Assembly (NCBI RefSeq): GCF_030651185.1
Contig: NZ_JAUSCJ010000041.1
Coordinates: forward strand, 157,693 to 221,692
Length of the DNA stretch: 64,000 nucleotides
Source of the DNA: Phenylobacterium sp.
Lineage (GTDB): Bacteria > Pseudomonadota > Alphaproteobacteria > Caulobacterales > Caulobacteraceae
Direction of reading: 5' to 3'
Position numbers and translations under genes: made by a program. This document shows, piece after piece, positions 57,902 through 64,000 of the stretch (the first letter of the stretch is position 1; each line of letters begins with the position of its first letter). The notes under the pieces are model-generated. The model was not told the DNA's origin and ran no database searches. It saw only the letters and a list, made by a program, of their open reading frames with translations.

Positions 57902-58951
57902 TCAGCCGGGCCAGCGGGCCAGAAGCCCCCGCAGCGCCGCGATGAGCGCCAGGGGCTGGTCGACCATGATGTGGTGCGCCGAATCGGGGATGGCGATCTC
58001 CAGCATGTCCTTGGGCAGGGGTGAGGGCCGGTCGTCGCTGATCCGCGACTTCACCACCGAGCGGTCGCCATAGATGTGCACCAGGGGCACGGTGACCTTG
58101 GGCGGCCCCTCGGCGGTCATGCCCATCATCACGCTGCGGTCGAGCTTGTTCCACATCGCCGGGTCGAACCGCCAGGTCCAGCCCTCCCCGCCGCCATCCG
58201 GCAGCGGCGCGCGCTTCAGGGAGCGGCGGGCGATGAAGTCGGCGATGAACAGGTTGCCGGCCACCTGGGGAGGCATGAAGCGGAAGCGGGCGAGCGCCGC
58301 CTCTTCCGTCGGATAGACACGAGCGGCGCGATCCCCGGTGGGGATATTGCGGACCTGCTGCTCCTGCATCCGCTTGGCCTCCGGCGAGTCCGGCGGCGGA
58401 CCGCCGAAGCCGGTGTCCACCAGCACCGCGGCGCGCATGCGCTCCGGGTGGGCGGCCGCGGCGAAGAACACCTGACTGCCGCCGAAGGAGTGGCCGATAT
58501 AGATCGGCTTGCCTGCCTCATAGAGGCCGGTGGCGCGGGCCACGGCCTCGGCGTCCTCGGCGAAGTCCTGGAAGGCGTAGCTCTCGCGCCAGTCCGACGC
58601 GCCCATGCCGGCCAGCGACATCGAGGTCACACGGTAGTCCTGGGCCAGATAGGGGGCGATGAAGCTCCACCAGTCGGCGTGGGCGGAGTTGCCGTGAACC
58701 AGCAGCAAACCCGGCTTGCCCAGCTCGCCCCAGGTCAGGGCCTCGATCTTTGTGCCCAGCGAGGTGACGAAGCTGCGCTCCGGCTCCTGGGCGATGGCGT
58801 CCAGGAACCATTCCGGCGCATCGGGATGGCGGCCGCGGAACGGCGCCAGCGGCGCCTGCACCTGAGGCGGCAGGCTGCCGGGCTCGGAATGGATGGGACG
58901 GTCGTCGTAGCCGACGGGCGCGCCTTCCTTGATCGCCGGATCCAGAGCCAT
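57902..58951 (-). CDS. Alpha/beta-fold hydrolase
   Basis: LLLVHGNSAHADWWSFIAPYLAQDYRVTSMSLAGMGASDWRE; IYIGHSFGGSQVFFAA; start at [10 protein letters not shown]. Confidence 0.9.
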   Translation of the reverse strand: MALDPAIKEGAPVGYDDRPIHSEPGSLPPQVQAPLAPFRGRHPDAPEWFLDAIAQEPERSFVTSLGTKIEALTWGELGKPGLLLVHGNSAHADWWSFIAPYLAQDYRVTSMSLAGMGASDWRESYAFQDFAEDAEAVARATGLYEAGKPIYIGHSFGGSQVFFAAAAHPERMRAAVLVDTGFGGPPPDSPEAKRMQEQQVRNIPTGDRAARVYPTEEAALARFRFMPPQVAGNLFIADFIARRSLKRAPLPDGGGEGWTWRFDPAMWNKLDRSVMMGMTAEGPPKVTVPLVHIYGDRSVVKSRISDDRPSPLPKDMLEIAIPDSAHHIMVDQPLALIAALRGLLARWPG

Positions 58952-59427
58952 CAGGCCACCCCTCGCACTTCTCGCTCGCCCGCCTTGCGGGAGATCGAGC
59001 GGATACCCTTGTAGACGCCGGTGCCGGTGATCAGGGTGCGGTCGCCGCACCAGATCCGGCCCCGGACCGTGAAGACGTCGTCCTGCTCGGTGATGATCTC
59101 GCTGGTCCCCTCCACCCAGTCGCCCATGTGGGCGCCGGAGAGGAAGTCAGTGGTCAGCCGCACGGTCACCCAGCCGATCTCGCGCTTGTTGGAGATCACC
59201 CGGCCCCAGGCCATGTCGGCGAAGCTCATCAGCATGCCGCCGTGGCAGTTGTTCATGCCGTTGGCGTGGTGCTCCTCGACCCGGAAGGCCATCACCTCGT
59301 CGCCGGTCGCGGCGTCGCGGCTGGAATAGAACGGCCCGACCGTGCGGCCGAACCCCCGGTTCCAGAGGTTGATGACAAAACCATCGGGGACGATGGCGGT
59401 CTGGACTTCGGTCAGATCATCGGACAT
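58951..59427 (-). CDS. PaaI-type hotdog thioesterase
   Basis: [17 protein letters not shown]...[25 protein letters not shown]. Confidence 0.88.
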   Translation of the reverse strand: MSDDLTEVQTAIVPDGFVINLWNRGFGRTVGPFYSSRDAATGDEVMAFRVEEHHANGMNNCHGGMLMSFADMAWGRVISNKREIGWVTVRLTTDFLSGAHMGDWVEGTSEIITEQDDVFTVRGRIWCGDRTLITGTGVYKGIRSISRKAGEREVRGVA

Positions 59428-59523
59428 CGCGCAGGGAAATGAACGGGCGGTCGCCGAATGGCAAGCCCTGTCCCGTGGGAAAGCATCTGGACAAGGCGGG
59501 CGCTGCGGGTCTAGGCGGGCGGC

Positions 59524-59949
59524 ATGGTGGGGCGCCAGCAAGGATCGCAAGGATGGGGGGACGCGGGCTTGATGCTCGCCGCTCTCGCCCTGATCGTGCG
59601 CCTGCTGCTTCCCGCCGGCTTCATGCTGTCGCCGGACCGGGCGTCGCTGCCCACCCTGGAGATCTGCACCGCCCAGGGCGCGGTGATGATGTCCATCGAC
59701 GCCGAGGGCCGCTTCCAGGCGATCGATGACCAGGGCCACACGGACGACGATTCAAAGTCCGACCGACCCAGCCATGCCTGCACCTTCGCCGCCACCGGCG
59801 CCGCGGTCGTCGCGCCCCAGCTGATCGCGGTCATCACGCCCATGCCGCTGGTCCGGGTGGCGGCGTCCCTGCTGCCCTCCACCCAGCGCCCCGGCCTCGG
59901 CCTCGCCGCCCCGCCGCCCCCCACCACAGGACCACCCGCCCGACTCTGA
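59524..59949 (+). CDS. DUF2946-like protein
   Basis: N-terminal hydrophobic segment [34 protein letters not shown]; precedes a TonB receptor. Confidence 0.65.
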   Translation: MVGRQQGSQGWGDAGLMLAALALIVRLLLPAGFMLSPDRASLPTLEICTAQGAVMMSIDAEGRFQAIDDQGHTDDDSKSDRPSHACTFAATGAAVVAPQLIAVITPMPLVRVAASLLPSTQRPGLGLAAPPPPTTGPPARL

Positions 59950-60019
59950 ACGACGTCCCAAGCTCCGGCCCGCTCCGCGCGGCCGGCCCTTTCCGTTCGG
60001 ATTATCGGATTCCAAGATC

Positions 60020-62296
60020 ATGCTGCGCTATCTGCGCGGCGGCGTTTCGCCGCTCGCCCTCGCCATCGCCTTCCTCGCCAAAGCCCCCGCCGCCCACGCC
60101 GCTGAAGGCGGCGACGCCGGAACCGTCAGCGAACTCATCGTCGTTGGCCAGGGCGACCGCCCCATCACCGTGCAGCCCCGCGGGCTCTCGGTCTCGCTCG
60201 GCCAGACCGAGTTCGAGGCGATCAACGCCATCAATGTCGAAGACCTGATGAAGTACGCGCCGAACTTCTTCGTGCGCAAACGCTTCGCGGGCGACGACAA
60301 CGCCGTGGTCGCCCTGCGCGGCGCCAACACGGTGCAGAGCGCCCGGACCCTGGTTCTGGTGGACGGCTTCGTGGTCTCCAACTTCCTGGGCAACCGGTAC
60401 GACTATCCGCCCAAGTGGAACGTGGTCGGGCCGTCGGAGGTGCGCCAGTTCGACATCGTCTATGGTCCCTATTCGGCCCGCTACGGCGGCAACTCCATGG
60501 GCGGGGTGATCTCGGTCACCACCCGCGCCCCGGAGGGCCAGGAGGTCTACGCCTCGGCCCAGACCTTCGTCATGCCGTTCCAGGAGTACGGCTTCGACCA
60601 GACCTTCCGAGGCTACAGCGCCGAGGGCGGCGCCTCCTACAAGCAGAAAGCTGGTCCCTGGAGCGTGCGCGGCGGGTTCCGGCATTTCGACAATGTCGGC
60701 CAGTCGATGACCTACAACCTGCTCACCGCCACAACGGGGACGGGAACACCTGTCACCGGCGCCTATGACGACAAGCGGCTGGCGAGCCCGGTGTTCGGCG
60801 CCGCCTCGCCGGTCCATGTCGTGCAGGACCAGCTTCGCCTGCGGGTGGGCTATGAGGCCGATAACGGCTGGAAGGCCGAGGCCATGGCCTTCGCCTGGCT
60901 CACCAACCAGGACCTCACCGACAGCCGGACCTTCCTGAAGGACGCCGCCGGCGACCCGGTTTATCAGGGCAGGGTCACCTATGGCGGCCGGACCTGGAAC
61001 GCCACGGGCCTCACCCAATCGGAATCCGACCGCACCGAGTATCTGGGCGGCGTCAAGCTCGGCGGTCCGCTGGCGGGCTGGGACGCCTCGGGGAACCTCT
61101 CGCGTTACTGGATCGCCAGGCAGGACGCCCGCACCTCGCGGGACTCCCTGACCGGCGCCGCCAACGGCACGGGAACCCAGACCCTGGGCCGCACGCCGGG
61201 CTGGTGGACGGGCGACGCCACCCTGGAGCGCAGCTTCGGCGACCACAGGATCGCCGTGGGCCTCAACGCCAATCTCTACGAGACCGACCAGGAGACCTTC
61301 AACACCACCAAGTGGAAGACCGCCACGGCGCCGGTCTTCTCAGCCTCGACCTACGGCAAGACCAGCCTGTGGGGGATGTTCGCGGAGGACGCCTACCAGC
61401 TCGGCGGCGGCTACCGGCTGACCGGCGGCCTGCGGTTCGATAGCTGGCGCGCCTTTGACGGCGGGATCGGCAAGCTGGTGGGTGGCGGCCGGGTCGACAG
61501 CGGCTACGCCACTCGGGAGGACACCTCCGTCAGCCCCAAGCTCAGCCTGCAGGGGCCGCTGCCCGCCGAATGGGAAATGCAGGTCAGCCTCGGCTCGGCC
61601 GTCCGCTTCCCCACCGTCGGCGAACTGTTCCAGGGCCGGATCGACGACATCACGCGCCAGATCGATCCCCAGAGCTTCGACCCCAACCTGAAGCCCGAGA
61701 CCTCCAAGGACGCCAGCCTGATCCTGCGCCGTAGCTTCGGCCCGGTGCGGATGACCACCAGCCTGTTCTACCAGAACATCGACGACGCGATCTTCAGCTT
61801 CAGCGGCCTCAACCCGTTCGGGACCGTGGTCTCCTCCTACAAGAACGTCGATGAGGTCCGGCAGTACGGACTGGAACTGATCCTGGAGGCGACCGACGTC
61901 CTCCTGCCCGGACTCGACATCGACGCCAACGCCTCCTGGATGAGCGCCGAGACCGTGAAGAACAGCGCCAACCGCGCCGCCGAGGGGGTGATGTTCCCGC
62001 GCATTCCCGAGTGGCGATCCAACGGCAACATCCGCTACGCCATCAACCCGGCCTGGAAGGCCTCGCTGGGCTGGCGCTACGCCACCCGGCCGAATTCCGA
62101 CCTGTTCGGCCTCTCCCGTGGCGACGCCTACGGCTTCCAGAGCGAGTACTTCACGGTCGACGCCCGAGTGTCCTGGAAAGTGGCCGAGAAGGCGCAACTG
62201 AGCGTCGGGATCGACAACCTGTTCAACGACCAGGCCTATGTCGCTCACCCCTTGCCGCAGCGGACCTTCGTGGTCGACTTGAAGACCGGCTGGTGA
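60020..62296 (+). CDS. TonB-dependent receptor
   Basis: Plug FFVRKRFAGDDNAVVALRGANTVQSARTLVLVDGFVV...YGPYSARYGGNSMGGVISVTTR; C-terminal VGIDNLFNDQAYV...TFVVDLKTGW. Confidence 0.95.
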   Translation: MLRYLRGGVSPLALAIAFLAKAPAAHAAEGGDAGTVSELIVVGQGDRPITVQPRGLSVSLGQTEFEAINAINVEDLMKYAPNFFVRKRFAGDDNAVVALRGANTVQSARTLVLVDGFVVSNFLGNRYDYPPKWNVVGPSEVRQFDIVYGPYSARYGGNSMGGVISVTTRAPEGQEVYASAQTFVMPFQEYGFDQTFRGYSAEGGASYKQKAGPWSVRGGFRHFDNVGQSMTYNLLTATTGTGTPVTGAYDDKRLASPVFGAASPVHVVQDQLRLRVGYEADNGWKAEAMAFAWLTNQDLTDSRTFLKDAAGDPVYQGRVTYGGRTWNATGLTQSESDRTEYLGGVKLGGPLAGWDASGNLSRYWIARQDARTSRDSLTGAANGTGTQTLGRTPGWWTGDATLERSFGDHRIAVGLNANLYETDQETFNTTKWKTATAPVFSASTYGKTSLWGMFAEDAYQLGGGYRLTGGLRFDSWRAFDGGIGKLVGGGRVDSGYATREDTSVSPKLSLQGPLPAEWEMQVSLGSAVRFPTVGELFQGRIDDITRQIDPQSFDPNLKPETSKDASLILRRSFGPVRMTTSLFYQNIDDAIFSFSGLNPFGTVVSSYKNVDEVRQYGLELILEATDVLLPGLDIDANASWMSAETVKNSANRAAEGVMFPRIPEWRSNGNIRYAINPAWKASLGWRYATRPNSDLFGLSRGDAYGFQSEYFTVDARVSWKVAEKAQLSVGIDNLFNDQAYVAHPLPQRTFVVDLKTGW

Positions 62297-62306
62297 GGGC
62301 GCGAGG

Positions 62307-63722
62307 ATGAACACCTCATACGCCAAGGCGCAGGCCCGCCGCTCGATCCTCGGCCACCGGGCCATCTGGCGCTGGCACTTCTATGCCGGGCTGTTCTGTG
62401 TGCCCTTCGTGGTGGTCCTGGCGATCACCGGGTCGATCTACCTGTTCAAGCCCCAGCTGGAGGCCTGGCTGGACCGGCCCTATGATCACCTGACCCTCAC
62501 CGGCCGGCCGGTCAGCGCGGAGGCGCAGGCCGCCGCCGCCCTGGCCGCCGTGCCCCGCTCCCGGCTCAAGGCCTACGAGGTCCGCCGCGAGGCCGACGAC
62601 GCGGCGCGGGTGACGCTCGGCACAGCGGCCGGAAACGTGTTGGTCTACGTCCACCCGGAGACCAACGCCGTGCTCAAGGTGCTGCCGGAGGCCCGGCGGC
62701 TGATGGAGATCGACAAGACCATCCATGGCGAGCTGCTGCTGGGGGACAAGGGCTCCATCCTCGTGGAGCTGGCGGCCTCCTGGGCCATCGTGATGATCGT
62801 CACCGGCCTCTATCTGTGGTGGCCCAGACAGGCCCAGGGCCTGGCCGGGGTGCTCTATCCGCGCCTCGCCCGAGGCCGGACCCTGTTCTGGCGCGACCTG
62901 CACGCGGTGACAGGGGTCTGGATTTCCGGTCTGGCCCTGTTCCTGCTGCTCACCGGCCTGCCCTGGACCACGGTCTGGAACGGCGGGTTCAAGGAAGTCC
63001 GCAGGATGACGGGTACCTTGGAGGCCAGGCCGGATTGGAGCCAGGGCCGGGCCGCGGAGAAAGCCGCCGACCACGCCGAGCATGATGGCATGGCCCGGAT
63101 GGAGAGCATGGAACACGCGGCCCACGGGGCGGCCCCTCTGGACCGGATGGCGGCCACCGTCCGCGCCCTGGACCTGCCGCCGCCGGTGCTCATCGCCCCG
63201 CCGTCCACGGCCAAGGGCTGGCGCGGTTCGCCGGCCTGGACCGCGCGTTCGGACACCCCCAACCGGCCGCAGCGGGTGACCCTGACCCTCGACCCCGCCA
63301 CGGGCGCGGTGGTGGGGCGCGAGGGCTTCGCCGCCAAGCACCCCATCGACCAGGTGATCGGCTATGGGATCGCCGCCCATGAGGGCCAACTGTTCGGACT
63401 GGCCAACCAGCTGCTGGGGGTGGCCGCCGCCCTGGGCCTGATCCTGCTCAGCGTCAGCGGTTTCGTGATCTGGTGGCGACGCCGTCCCGACGGCGCCCTC
63501 GGGGCGCCCCCGCCCCTGCCCGAGGGTCGGCTGACCGCCGGCCTGGGCCTGATCATCCTGGCCCTGGGCCTGTTCCTGCCGGTCCTGGGCGCCTCGCTGA
63601 TCGTAGTGGCCCTCATCGAGGCCCTGGTCCTCAAGCGGCTCCCCGGCGTCCGGTCCTGGCTGGGCCTGCGCGACACCGCACGCGAGGGCGGAAAATCTAC
63701 GGCTTCATCGTCCGCGCTGTGA
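62307..63722 (+). CDS. PepSY-associated transmembrane protein
   Basis: HRAIWRWHFYAGLFCVPFVVVLAITGSIYLFKPQ; FWRDLHAVTGVWISGLALFLLLTGLPW. Confidence 0.92.
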   Translation: MNTSYAKAQARRSILGHRAIWRWHFYAGLFCVPFVVVLAITGSIYLFKPQLEAWLDRPYDHLTLTGRPVSAEAQAAAALAAVPRSRLKAYEVRREADDAARVTLGTAAGNVLVYVHPETNAVLKVLPEARRLMEIDKTIHGELLLGDKGSILVELAASWAIVMIVTGLYLWWPRQAQGLAGVLYPRLARGRTLFWRDLHAVTGVWISGLALFLLLTGLPWTTVWNGGFKEVRRMTGTLEARPDWSQGRAAEKAADHAEHDGMARMESMEHAAHGAAPLDRMAATVRALDLPPPVLIAPPSTAKGWRGSPAWTARSDTPNRPQRVTLTLDPATGAVVGREGFAAKHPIDQVIGYGIAAHEGQLFGLANQLLGVAAALGLILLSVSGFVIWWRRRPDGALGAPPPLPEGRLTAGLGLIILALGLFLPVLGASLIVVALIEALVLKRLPGVRSWLGLRDTAREGGKSTASSSAL

Positions 63723-64000
63723 GTTCGGCCAAGCCGTGCAGGATAGTGGCTTCCGCAGAGGTCGCGAGGCTCACCGCGACCGCGCCCGCCGCGATCTTCC
63801 AGCCCGGCAGGGTGGCGTCATAATTGGCCAACAATCTCGCGTCGGCGGTCACCGTGACGCGGCGGGTTTCGCCGGGCGCCAGGGCCACCTTGGCCCAGCC
63901 GATCAGGCGCTGGGAGGGCTTGCCGTCCGAGCCGGTCACCGTCGCATAGACCTGGGGGGTGTCGGTCCCGGCCACGGCGCCGGCGTTCTTGACGTCGAAG
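63697..64000 (-). CDS. C-terminal fibronectin-III-like domain of a glycoside hydrolase family 3-type protein (partial)
   Basis: FDVKNAGAVAGTDTPQVYATVTG...RLIGWAKVALAPGETRRVTVTAD resembles the GH3 Fn3-like tail; runs off window. Confidence 0.75.
   Translation of the reverse strand, partial: FDVKNAGAVAGTDTPQVYATVTGSDGKPSQRLIGWAKVALAPGETRRVTVTADARLLANYDATLPGWKIAAGAVAVSLATSAEATILHGLAELTARTMKP

Noticed and set aside
1-64000. CRISPR array, prophage, IS element or defence island
   Set aside because: No regularly spaced repeats, transposase, integrase, phage structural or known defence-family proteins seen in the ORF translations.

Overview
High-GC alphaproteobacterial chromosomal segment, probably Caulobacterales (Phenylobacterium/Caulobacter-like; inferred from gene content and order, not computed). 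It is dense with single-copy chromosomal genes. I saw no prophage, transposase, CRISPR array, rRNA or tRNA. Recognisable blocks are: (i) a heterodimeric ABC exporter; (ii) a DUF1365 / FAD oxidoreductase / CFA-synthase-like / DUF2177 lipid-modification locus split around a divergent promoter; (iii) a translationally coupled KaiC-like ATPase plus hybrid histidine kinase with no kaiA or kaiB; (iv) a five-gene run of exported proteins with LpoB-, COG3014- and YcfL-like members; (v) a LuxR-type regulator fused to an alpha/beta-hydrolase domain whose nucleophile appears to be lost; (vi) ruvCAB, then ybgC-tolQRAB-pal-cpoB-tilS; (vii) pntAA-pntAB-pntB; (viii) a DUF2946 / TonB receptor / PepSY metal-uptake-like locus. 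Several structured intergenic palindromes are present. One hairpin family overlaps the ruvB ribosome-binding site. The best candidates for under-described biology are the LpoB/COG3014/YcfL-like cluster, the KaiC-kinase pair, the LuxR-pseudohydrolase and the ruvB hairpin. All family names come from reading the translations by eye; no database search was run.
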